Assembly: GCF_031082405.1 (NCBI RefSeq)
Contig: NZ_JAVHJU010000009.1
Location: 186,001 to 250,000 of the forward strand
Length of the DNA: 64,000 bases
Source: Amycolatopsis sp. A133
Lineage (GTDB): Bacteria; Actinomycetota; Actinomycetes; Mycobacteriales; Pseudonocardiaceae
Direction: 5' to 3'
In this document: positions 37,982 to 47,476 of the stretch, piece after piece
How positions within the stretch are numbered: position 1 is the stretch's first letter
How the letters are laid out: every line of letters starts with the position of its first letter
Program-made: the position numbers and the translations under genes
Notes under the pieces: model-generated
The model's database searches: none
Told to the model about the DNA's origin: nothing
The model's input: only the letters and a program-made list of their open reading frames with translations

Positions 37982-38781
37982 GCCGGATCCGTGCGGGCGA
38001 GCTGGACGTGCACGTCCAGCGGCTCACCCCGGACCCCGCGCCCGACGGCGGCGCGCCGATCGTGGTGTGCGTCCACGGCCTGCTCACCGACAGCCTGGCC
38101 AGCTACTACTTCACGCTCGGCCCGGACTTCGCCGCGCGCGGGCTCGACGTGCTGATGTACGACCTGCGCGGGCACGGCCGGACCACCCGCCCGCCGTCCG
38201 GGTACCACCTGGAACGGTTCGTCGACGACCTGGTCGCCGTCCTCGACGCGTGCGGGATCACGCGGCCGGTGCACGTCGTCGGCAACTCGTTCGGCGCTTC
38301 GGTGGCGTTCGGGCTGGCCGCCGCCCGGCCCGACCGGGTGGCGAGCGTCGTCGTCATCGAGGGCGAACCCCCGACCGGGGAGTGGACCCGGCACATGGCC
38401 GACGGTCTCGCCGACGCCAAGAACCGGCTGGCGATCGACGAGGTGATCGGCTGGATCGCCGACAACCACGGCGCGCACACCGCACGGCTGTCCAAGGCCG
38501 CGAACCGGATCCTGCAGACCACCACGATCGCCGAGGACATCCCGCGCAGCGCGACCATCGCGGCGGACCTCTCGGCGGTGCGCTGCCCGGTGTTCGCGAT
38601 CTTCGGCGGCGACTCCGGGCTGGCGGCCCAGGTGCCGCACTTCGAAACGCACCTCGACGGCCGCTGTGTCGTGCTGCCCGGCCAGGGACACTCGGTATTG
38701 GTCGAGCGGACCGCGGAGATCACGGAGCTGATCTTCGAGTGGGTCCGCGACACCGCGCGCACGCAGGCGCGGGTGCGGTAG
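37978..38781 (+). CDS. Alpha/beta hydrolase (possible chain-release esterase)
   Basis: This 267-residue single-domain alpha/beta hydrolase has the oxyanion motif VCVHGLLTDS, the nucleophile elbow GNSFGAS with Ser104, and C-terminal GQGHSVLVE with the catalytic His. YDLRGHGRTTRP is typical of the family. It starts at GTG 37978, overlapping the ACP stop (GTGA). Since neither synthase has a thioesterase domain, this protein is the best candidate for releasing or transferring the acyl chain. That role is inferred from operon position only. Confidence 0.78.
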   Translation: MSRIRAGELDVHVQRLTPDPAPDGGAPIVVCVHGLLTDSLASYYFTLGPDFAARGLDVLMYDLRGHGRTTRPPSGYHLERFVDDLVAVLDACGITRPVHVVGNSFGASVAFGLAAARPDRVASVVVIEGEPPTGEWTRHMADGLADAKNRLAIDEVIGWIADNHGAHTARLSKAANRILQTTTIAEDIPRSATIAADLSAVRCPVFAIFGGDSGLAAQVPHFETHLDGRCVVLPGQGHSVLVERTAEITELIFEWVRDTARTQARVR

Positions 38782-39950
38782 TGGCGCGGTTCCTCTTCGT
38801 CGTCCCGCCCCTGGTCGGGCACGTCAACCCGGCCGTCGGCGTGGCGGCCGAGCTCACCGCGCGCGGCCACGAGGTCGCCTGGGCCGGCCACGACGAGCTC
38901 CTGTGGCAGCTGACCGGCCCGGAGGCGCTCGTGTTCTCCTGCGCCGTGCCGCCGGACCTGCCCGCGCGCCCGGCCGCGCTCAAGGGACCGGCGGCGCTGC
39001 GCTTCCTGTGGCAGGACTTCCTCGTCCCGCTGGCCGGCGCGATGGCGCCCGGCGTGACCGCGGCACTGTTTGCGTTCGAACCGCACGTCGTGGTCGCCGA
39101 CCAGCAGGCGCTGGCCGGCGGCCTGCTCGCCGAAGCCCACGGCCTGCCGTGGGTCACCTCGGCGACGACGTCGGCCGAACTGGTCGACCCCCTGGCCGGC
39201 ATGCCGAAGGTCGCCGAGTGGGTCGGCTCGCTGCTCGACGGGCTGCGCGCGCGCATCACCGGCGGCCGGGGCGAGGCGGATCCCCGGTTTTCACCGCACG
39301 GCGTCCTCGCCTTCACCACCCGCGAGCTGCTCGGCGCGGCCACCCTGCCGCCGCAGGTCCGGCTCGTCGGGCCCGCCCTCGGCGCGCGTCCGTCCACAAC
39401 GGAGTTCCCGTGGGAGTGGCTCGACCCGCTCCGGCCGACCGTGCTGGTGTCGCTCGGGACCGCGAACACCTCGGCGGGAGCCGGGTTCCTGACGGCGACG
39501 GCGGAGGCGTTCGCGGAGACGTCCGCGCGGGCGGTGATCGCCGACCCGGGTGGTGTGCTCGGCGAGGTCCCGCCGAACGTGCTGGTGCGGCCGCACGTCC
39601 CGCAGCTGCCGCTGCTGTCCCGGGTCGACGCGGTCCTGTGCCACGCGGGCCACAACACGGTCTGCGAAACGCTGTGGCACGGCCTGCCGCTGGTGGTGGC
39701 CCCGATCCGCGACGACCAGCCGATCGTGGCGGCCCAGGTGGTCGCCGCGGGCGCGGGCGTCCGGCTGCGCTTCGGCCGCGCCGACGCACCCCGCATCGCG
39801 GCGGCGGTCGAGGAAGTGCTGACGGAACCGTCGTACCGGCGCGCGGCCGAAACGGTCGCGGCCTCGTTCCACGCGGCGGGCGGAAGTGCGGCGGCCGCGG
39901 GGCACCTGGAACAGCTGGCCCTGGAAAGCCTGGCGCACCTCCCGCGCTGA
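38781..39950 (+). CDS. GT1-family glycosyltransferase (MGT-like)
   Basis: This 389-residue GT-B enzyme of the UDP-glucuronosyl/macrolide glycosyltransferase type opens FVVPPLVGHVNPAVGVAAEL. The C-terminal nucleotide-sugar motif reads CHAGHNTVCETLWHGLPLVV followed by DDQPIVA. It overlaps the hydrolase stop by one base, making it the fifth coupled gene of the operon. It probably attaches a sugar to the hydroxylated or carboxylated product of the synthase. No sugar-nucleotide biosynthesis genes are nearby, so a common housekeeping sugar is likely. Confidence 0.82.
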   Translation: MARFLFVVPPLVGHVNPAVGVAAELTARGHEVAWAGHDELLWQLTGPEALVFSCAVPPDLPARPAALKGPAALRFLWQDFLVPLAGAMAPGVTAALFAFEPHVVVADQQALAGGLLAEAHGLPWVTSATTSAELVDPLAGMPKVAEWVGSLLDGLRARITGGRGEADPRFSPHGVLAFTTRELLGAATLPPQVRLVGPALGARPSTTEFPWEWLDPLRPTVLVSLGTANTSAGAGFLTATAEAFAETSARAVIADPGGVLGEVPPNVLVRPHVPQLPLLSRVDAVLCHAGHNTVCETLWHGLPLVVAPIRDDQPIVAAQVVAAGAGVRLRFGRADAPRIAAAVEEVLTEPSYRRAAETVAASFHAAGGSAAAAGHLEQLALESLAHLPR

Positions 39951-39996
39951 AAGTCGTTGTTTACACCGAAAAATCGACGGGGTTACCGTCGTGGCC

Positions 39997-40449
39997 ATGA
40001 CTGTTTCCGAATGCCGTCCCGAGGACGTTCCCGACCTGGTGGCGTCGGCCGCGGCGCTGTTCGCCGAGGACGGCGGGCGCCACGATCCGTTCATGGACAC
40101 CGGCTGGCCCGCCCGCGAAGGCCGGGCCTACTACGCGGATCTCGTCGAGGATCCGGCGTGCCTGTGCCTGCTGGCCGACGGGGGTGGGGGTCACCTGGTC
40201 GGGCGGCTCCGCCGGCCGAACCCGCTGCGGCCCGGCGCCGTGACGGCCGAACTGGAAAGCATGCGCGTCGCACCGGAGCGGCGTCGCGAGGGGGTGGGAA
40301 GTGCGCTCGTGAACGCGTTCCTGGCCTGGGCACACGAACACGGCGCGAACGAAACGACTGTGCAGGCGTACGCGCAGAACGCCAGTGCACTCAACTTCTA
40401 CCGCACACGGGGATTCCGGCCGGTTCTGGTGACCTTGGCGCGCACCTGA
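39997..40449 (+). CDS. GNAT-family N-acetyltransferase
   Basis: This is a 150-residue single GNAT domain. The acetyl-CoA loop reads RVAPERRREGVGSALV, followed by the ETTVQAYAQNASALNFYRTRGF segment of motif B. It is separated from the glycosyltransferase by 46 bp containing a possible promoter (TTTACA at 39960-39965, 17-base spacer, TTACCG at 39983-39988), so it may be transcribed independently. ATG 39997 is preferred; a GTG lies two codons upstream. The acceptor is unknown. Confidence 0.78.
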   Translation: MTVSECRPEDVPDLVASAAALFAEDGGRHDPFMDTGWPAREGRAYYADLVEDPACLCLLADGGGGHLVGRLRRPNPLRPGAVTAELESMRVAPERRREGVGSALVNAFLAWAHEHGANETTVQAYAQNASALNFYRTRGFRPVLVTLART

Positions 40450-40475
40450 GCCCCTCCGGGGTGACACTGGAACCC

Positions 40476-41312
40476 ATGGGCATCCTGGACGGCCGGGCCG
40501 TCGTGGTCACCGGTGCCGGACGTGGGCTGGGCCGGGCTTTCGCGCGGCACGCGGCGGAGAACGGCGCCGCGGTCGTCGTCAACGACGTTGATGCGGAACC
40601 GGCCCACGAGACCGTCACGGCGATCGAGGCGGACGGCGGCACCGCCGTGGCGAGCGTCGGCTCGGTGGCCGAGGCGGACTACGCGCGGTCGCTGATCACC
40701 CTGTGCTGCAGGCGGTTCGGGTCTCTCGACGGGCTCGTCAACAACGCCGCCGTCGGGTACCACGCGCCGCCGTGGGAGGACGACGACACCGAGCGGACCC
40801 GCGCACTGGTCGAGACCAACGTGCTCGGTCCGTTCCACTGTGGCACCGCCGCCGCGAAAGTCATGTGCGCCCGCGGCCGCGGTGTCATCGTCAACGTGAC
40901 GTCGGGGTCGATGATCGGGCAGCGCCGCGCCGCCGCGTACTCGGCGTCGAAGGGCGCGGTGGCGTCGATGACCTATTCGTGGGCCGTCGACCTGGCCGAG
41001 CACGGGGTGCGCGTCAACGCCGTCAGCCCGATCGCCTGGACCCGGCTGATGGCCGCCGACCCGAACGGGAACCCCGCCGCACCCCCGCCGGAGCAGGTGG
41101 CGCCGCTGGTGACCTACCTGCTCAGCGACCTCTCGGCCGGCGTCACCGGGCAGGTGCTGCGGCTCGCCGACGGGCACCTGCACGCGGTCCGGCAGCCCGC
41201 CATCATCCGGCCGGTCCTGCACCGGGAGACCTGGACGGTCGACCAGATCGCCGCGGCCGTCGGCGGCGAACTCGTCCTCGAGTCACCGCCCCGTGACCGC
41301 TGGACGCTCTGA
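40476..41312 (+). CDS. Short-chain dehydrogenase/reductase
   Basis: This 278-residue classical SDR has the Rossmann motif TGAGRGLG (residues 12-19), NNAAV, a serine in VTSGSMIG and the YSASK active site. Tyr and Lys are intact. The C-terminal 40 residues extend beyond a minimal SDR (HRETWTVDQIAAAVGG), as in SDRs related to multifunctional beta-oxidation or hydroxysteroid dehydrogenase types. It follows the GNAT gene by 26 bases. The substrate is unknown; a tie to the lipid operon is possible but unsupported. Confidence 0.82.
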   Translation: MGILDGRAVVVTGAGRGLGRAFARHAAENGAAVVVNDVDAEPAHETVTAIEADGGTAVASVGSVAEADYARSLITLCCRRFGSLDGLVNNAAVGYHAPPWEDDDTERTRALVETNVLGPFHCGTAAAKVMCARGRGVIVNVTSGSMIGQRRAAAYSASKGAVASMTYSWAVDLAEHGVRVNAVSPIAWTRLMAADPNGNPAAPPPEQVAPLVTYLLSDLSAGVTGQVLRLADGHLHAVRQPAIIRPVLHRETWTVDQIAAAVGGELVLESPPRDRWTL

Positions 41313-41365
41313 CCGGCCCGGACCACCGGAACGGGTGGCTATCCACAATGGACCCCGCGCACTAG

Positions 41366-43423
<2,058 letters not shown>

Positions 43424-43428
43424 CACCG

Positions 43429-43473
43429 CACTTTCCCTACGAAAGTGACGGCGTCACTTTCGTAGGGAAAGTG
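43429..43473. terminator. Perfect 22-bp hairpin between convergent genes
   Basis: The arms 43429-43450 and 43452-43473 are perfectly complementary around a single base. Each arm contains CTTTCCCTACGAAAG, itself nearly palindromic. It lies 5 bases after the MFS stop and 4 before the PHP stop, so it probably serves both strands. Confidence 0.88.
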
Positions 43474-43476
43474 ACC

Positions 43477-44313
43477 TCAGCGGCGCCAGAAGTCGTGCGG
43501 GGTGCGGCCCCTTCGGAAGCCGCAGGCCTCGACCAGCGCTGCCGCCTCCGGGAAACCGTGGCCGACCAGGGCCGGGTCGTGGGCGTCGCTGCCGAACGCC
43601 ACCGCCTCGCCGCCCACCTGGAACCACCAGCGCACCACCTCGCCCGGCAGCGGCACCTTCGTGTTCACCTCCAGAGCGCGACCGCTGCGAGCCAGCTCCC
43701 GCAGCACCGTCCGGAACTCCTCCTCGAACTCGGCCGCCACGAACGGTGGACCTTCCCCCGGCCACGAGCGCAGCGCGTAGTCGATGTGGGCCAGCACCGC
43801 GAAGTCCGCCGTCGACTCGACGAGTGCCAGTACCTCCTCCAGGTACGCCCGCAGCACCTCGCCGGGCGGCCGGTCCGAGATCGTCGTCAGCTCGTGGTGG
43901 TGCTCGCCGTCCGGCAGGGAATGGACCGAGCCCAGTACCCGGTCGAAGGCGTTGGCCGCCAGCAGCGCGTCGGCGCGGGGGCGGTGCCGGTGCGGCTCGC
44001 TCAGCTCCACACCCGACAAGATCCGCAGGCCGGCGAACCGGGAGCGGCACTCCTCGACGCACGCCAGATATCCCGCGACGTCGAGGTCCGGCGGCTCGAG
44101 GACGCCGTCCGGGCGCAGGCGCACCCGGAAGTGGTCCGGCAGCAGCGGGCGGATCGGTGCCGGGATCAGCCACGGCGTCAGGTCCGCGTGCTCGGTGAAC
44201 GCCACCGAAGGCAGGCCCAGCTCCAGCGCCCGTTCGCACGAGCCGGTCATCGAGCCGGTGATCGTGTCCCAGGACCATTCGGTGTGGACGTGACCGTCCG
44301 CCGGCAGGCTCAC
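43477..44313 (-). CDS. PHP-domain phosphoesterase (histidinol-phosphatase-like)
   Basis: This 278-residue PHP-family metallo-phosphoesterase of the HisJ type opens DGHVHTEWSWD with the first metal-binding His pair. It continues with FTEHADLT, the internal GVELSEPHRHRP, LGSVHSLPDG, LAHIDYALR and the C-terminal AFGSDAHDPALVGHGF. All typical metal ligands seem present. The start is GTG 44313, 30 bases from the divergent LigD-type gene. It may be the histidinol phosphatase of the strain or another phosphoesterase. Confidence 0.78.
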   Translation of the reverse strand: MSLPADGHVHTEWSWDTITGSMTGSCERALELGLPSVAFTEHADLTPWLIPAPIRPLLPDHFRVRLRPDGVLEPPDLDVAGYLACVEECRSRFAGLRILSGVELSEPHRHRPRADALLAANAFDRVLGSVHSLPDGEHHHELTTISDRPPGEVLRAYLEEVLALVESTADFAVLAHIDYALRSWPGEGPPFVAAEFEEEFRTVLRELARSGRALEVNTKVPLPGEVVRWWFQVGGEAVAFGSDAHDPALVGHGFPEAAALVEACGFRRGRTPHDFWRR

Positions 44314-44343
44314 CGGTCCACCGTAGCGAGTAGCGTCTGATCC

Positions 44344-45288
44344 ATGGCGGACAAGGCTGTAGAGCTCGAAGTCGGGCACCGGACCGTCCGGATCTCCAAC
44401 CCGGACCGGGTGTACTTCCCGGCCCGCGGCGAGACGAAGCTCGACCTGGTCAACTACTACCTCTCGGTGGGCGACGGCATCGTCAACGCCCTGCGGGAAC
44501 GGCCCTGCATGCTGCACCGGTTCCCCTCCGGCGTGGCGGGGGAGAAGGTGCACCAGAAGCGCGTGCCGAACGGCGCCCCGCCCTGGCTGGAGACCGTCCG
44601 GGTCACCTTCCCGCGCTACAACCGGCACGCCGACGAACTGTGCGTCACCGAGCTCGCGCACGTCGCCTGGGCCGTGCAGATGTCCACAGTGGAGTTCCAC
44701 CCGTGGAACTCGCGGCGCGCCGACACCGAGAAGCCCGACGAGTGGCGCATCGACCTCGACCCGATGCCCGGCTGCGGCTTCGACCGCGTCCGCCGGGTCG
44801 CGCACGTGGCCCACGAAATCCTCGACGAGCTCGGCGCGGTCGGCTGGCCGAAGACCTCCGGCGGCCGCGGCCTGCACGTCTACGTCCGGATCGAACCCCG
44901 CTGGGGCTTCTCCGACGTCCGCCGGGCGGCGCTGGCCTTCGCCCACGAGGTCGAGCGGCGGGCCCCGGACGACGTCACCACCACCTGGTGGCGCAAGGAC
45001 CGCGACCCGCGGCTGCTCTTCGTCGACTACAACCAGAACGCCCGCGACCACACGATCGCCAGCGCCTACTCGGTCCGCGGCAACCCCGAGGGCACGGTCT
45101 CGACGCCGATCCGCTGGGAGGAGATCGACGACGCCGAGCCGGGCGACTTCACCATCGCCACCGTCCCGGCCCGCTTCGCCGAGCTCGGCGACCTCCACGC
45201 CGGCATCGACGACGCCGTGTTTTCCCTGGACCCGCTGCTGGAGTGGGCCGACCGCGACGGCGTCGAGGAACCACCCGACCCGGACTGA
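44344..45288 (+). CDS. Standalone LigD-type DNA polymerase/primase domain
   Basis: This 314-residue archaeo-eukaryotic-primase-fold polymerase of the LigD PolDom family fills gaps at double-strand breaks in non-homologous end joining. The catalytic aspartates Asp137 and Asp139 are in RIDLDPMPG. The nucleotide-binding SGGRGLHVYVRI and the C-terminal RGNPEGTVSTPIRWEEI are family signatures. The ligase and nuclease parts of LigD are absent, and no Ku gene is in the window. It diverges from the PHP gene with only 30 bp between them. Confidence 0.87.
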   Translation: MADKAVELEVGHRTVRISNPDRVYFPARGETKLDLVNYYLSVGDGIVNALRERPCMLHRFPSGVAGEKVHQKRVPNGAPPWLETVRVTFPRYNRHADELCVTELAHVAWAVQMSTVEFHPWNSRRADTEKPDEWRIDLDPMPGCGFDRVRRVAHVAHEILDELGAVGWPKTSGGRGLHVYVRIEPRWGFSDVRRAALAFAHEVERRAPDDVTTTWWRKDRDPRLLFVDYNQNARDHTIASAYSVRGNPEGTVSTPIRWEEIDDAEPGDFTIATVPARFAELGDLHAGIDDAVFSLDPLLEWADRDGVEEPPDPD

Positions 45289-45322
45289 CGTATTTCCGCG
45301 CCCGCCCGCGGCTCTGCACGAG

Positions 45323-45700
45323 GTGAAGGTCGTGCTGTCGGGTTTGGACGCGGGCGCGTGGAGCCTGGTCGCGTTGCAGGTGGTCCTCGAACGCGAGGGC
45401 CACGAGGTGTGCGTGGCGGCCGAGGTGCTCGGCGCGTGCCGGCGCGAGCGCCCGGATTGCCTGGTGCTGTCCACCGTGTTCGGCGCGCCGGGTGTGGACG
45501 TGCTGCGCCGCGTGCGCGCCGACCCCGCACTGGCGGGCCTGCCGGTGGTGATCGGCGGCCGGCTGGGACGCCCGCGCGCGGAACTGCTGGCGCAGGGCTT
45601 CGACGAGGCGTTCCCGGTCGCCGCCGCGGATCCCGGGGGAGCAGTGGCGGCGCTCCGGTCCTACCTGGCTCGGGTGGTCGTGAGTGGTAAGGCGGGTTAG
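45323..45700 (+). CDS. B12-binding-domain-like protein lacking the axial histidine
   Basis: This 125-residue protein with a Rossmann-like fold is similar to the small cobalamin-binding subunit of glutamate/methylmalonyl mutases (REGHEV, VLSTVFG and LPVVIGGRLG in the right order). The DxHxxG motif that ligates cobalt reads Asp9-Ala-Gly-Ala-Trp-Ser, so the His is replaced by Gly. The later NGHG-type segment reads FGAPG. Cobalamin binding in the base-off/His-on mode is therefore unlikely. The last codons (VVVSGKAG, stop) come from one arm of a 22-bp hairpin. The start GTG 45323 is weakly supported. A receiver-like signalling role is possible. Confidence 0.6.
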   Translation: MKVVLSGLDAGAWSLVALQVVLEREGHEVCVAAEVLGACRRERPDCLVLSTVFGAPGVDVLRRVRADPALAGLPVVIGGRLGRPRAELLAQGFDEAFPVAAADPGGAVAALRSYLARVVVSGKAG

Positions 45701-45722
45701 AACCCGCCTTACCACTCACGAC
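45677..45722. terminator. Perfect 22-bp hairpin overlapping a stop codon
   Basis: The arms 45677-45698 and 45701-45722 pair perfectly around a 2-base loop (AG). The TAG stop of the B12-like gene spans 45698-45700, at the arm-loop junction. The left arm is thus translated while the right arm is not. Confidence 0.85.
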
Positions 45723-45895
45723 GGCCCCGCCCGTACCGCAACGGGAATTCACGGCGCCGGGCCCGATCGGCGAAATCGGGCCCGGCGCCGTTATCCATCC
45801 GCGACAACGCAGGAGACGGTCCGCCCATGACGGCGGCCCGTCCACGGTCCTAGGCTGACGGGCGCTTCCCCCGACAGTCCACGAAGGGACCCCGC

Positions 45896-47326
45896 ATGTC
45901 CGACCCCGTCGTCCCCACCACGTCCGGCGCGGTCCGCGGTCAGGTCACCCCCGCCGGCGTGGTGCTCTTCCGAGGTATCCCGTACGCCGCCGCGCCCGAG
46001 GGCGAGCTGCGCTTCGCCGAGCCCGTCCCGGCGCAGCCGTGGGAGGGCGTCCGTGAAGCGCAGAGACCCGGGCCGACGGCACCGCAACGCCGTCACGACG
46101 TGCCCGGGGTCGACCAGGTTCCGCTCACCGGCACCGGCTGGCGGCCGGGCCCGGAGTACCTGACGGTGGACGTCTGGACCCCGCAGCCGGGCGCCGCTTC
46201 GCTGCCGGTGCTGGTGTTCGTGCACGGCGGCGCGTTCCTCGGCGGCACGGGGTCCGCCGCGGTCCACGACGGCACCGCGTTCGCCCGGGCCGGCGCGGTG
46301 CTGGTGACCGTCCAGTACCGGCTCGGCATCGACGGGTTCCTCCCCCTGGACGGCGGCGCGACCAACCTCGGCCTGCGCGACCAGCTCGCGGCCCTGCGCT
46401 GGGTCCGGGAAAACATCGCCGCGTTCGGCGGCGACCCCGCCAACGTCACGCTCTTCGGCTCGGCTTCCGGTGCCGTCAGCGTCGCCTGCCTGCTGGGATC
46501 GCCGCTGTCGCCGGGGCTCTTCCACCGCGCCATCGTCCAAAGCGGACACCCGGACATGGTGCGCGACGGCGTCCAGGCGCGCCGGCTCGCGAGGGTGGTC
46601 GCCGACGAGCTGAAGGCGGAACCGACCGCGGAGGCGTTCCGGAAGGTGTCGACCGAGCAGCTGCTCGACGCGCAGGACGCCGTCCTGCGGCCGGGCGGCG
46701 CCCCCGATCTGCGCGACGCGCTGGGGTACGACCGCGGGTACGGGTTGAGCCCGTTCCTCCCGGTGGTCGGCGACGACGTCCTGCCGCAGCACCCGGGCAA
46801 GGCGATCCGGGCGGGCGCGGGCCGCGACGTCGACCTGATCGCGGGCAGCTGCAGCGAAGAGATGCGGCTCTACCTGGTGCCCACCGGCGCGCTCGAAGCG
46901 GTCACCGACGACCAGGCCGTGGCGTCGCTGGCGGTGTCGCACCCCGACCCGGCCGGCGTGCTGTACGCCTACGGCCTCGGCTCCGGCCGGACGGCGGGCG
47001 AGGTCCTCGTCGAGGCCCTGACGGACCTGGTCTTCCGCGACGGGGTGCGCGACCTCGCCGAGCACCACACCGGCCGGACGTTCCGGTACGAGTTCGAATG
47101 GGGTTCGCCCCTGCTCGAGGGCCGCCTGGGCGCGTGCCACGGGCTCGAGCTGCCGTTCGTGTTCGACGCGCTGGACGTGGTGTCCGGGCCGCGCGGCCTG
47201 CTCGGCGAGAACCCGCCGCGGGAGCTGGCCGCCGACCTGAACGGCGCTTGGCACCGCTTCGCCACCACGGGTTCGCCCGGCTGGGCGGAGTACACGGGCG
47301 AGGACACCCTGTACCACGCGTACTGA
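45896..47326 (+). CDS. Type-B carboxylesterase-like protein with altered nucleophile elbow
   Basis: This 476-residue carboxylesterase/lipase-family protein has VLFRGIPYAAAPEGELRF, VFVHGGAFLGGTG (oxyanion hole), NLGLRDQLAALRWVRENIAAFGGDP and, near the C-terminus, the histidine of GACHGLELPFVF. The nucleophile elbow should read GxSxG. Here residues 188-192 are Gly-Ser-Ala-Ser-Gly, so Ala190 occupies the serine position, with serines on either side. Either one of these substitutes or the protein is inactive. ATG 45896 follows an AAGGGA-type site. No operon partner is visible. Confidence 0.75.
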   Translation: MSDPVVPTTSGAVRGQVTPAGVVLFRGIPYAAAPEGELRFAEPVPAQPWEGVREAQRPGPTAPQRRHDVPGVDQVPLTGTGWRPGPEYLTVDVWTPQPGAASLPVLVFVHGGAFLGGTGSAAVHDGTAFARAGAVLVTVQYRLGIDGFLPLDGGATNLGLRDQLAALRWVRENIAAFGGDPANVTLFGSASGAVSVACLLGSPLSPGLFHRAIVQSGHPDMVRDGVQARRLARVVADELKAEPTAEAFRKVSTEQLLDAQDAVLRPGGAPDLRDALGYDRGYGLSPFLPVVGDDVLPQHPGKAIRAGAGRDVDLIAGSCSEEMRLYLVPTGALEAVTDDQAVASLAVSHPDPAGVLYAYGLGSGRTAGEVLVEALTDLVFRDGVRDLAEHHTGRTFRYEFEWGSPLLEGRLGACHGLELPFVFDALDVVSGPRGLLGENPPRELAADLNGAWHRFATTGSPGWAEYTGEDTLYHAY

Positions 47327-47476
47327 CCGCAAAGCCGGGCCCGCGGCCGGCCGGATCACGAACCGGTGGCGGCCCCTTGCTCCAGCGGGCTGGCTCCGGG
47401 CCGGGACGGTTGACTAGCCCCCCGCCGCGCTGCCAGGCTCAGGCCGCCCGGACGGCCGGATGAATGGGGACCACCG

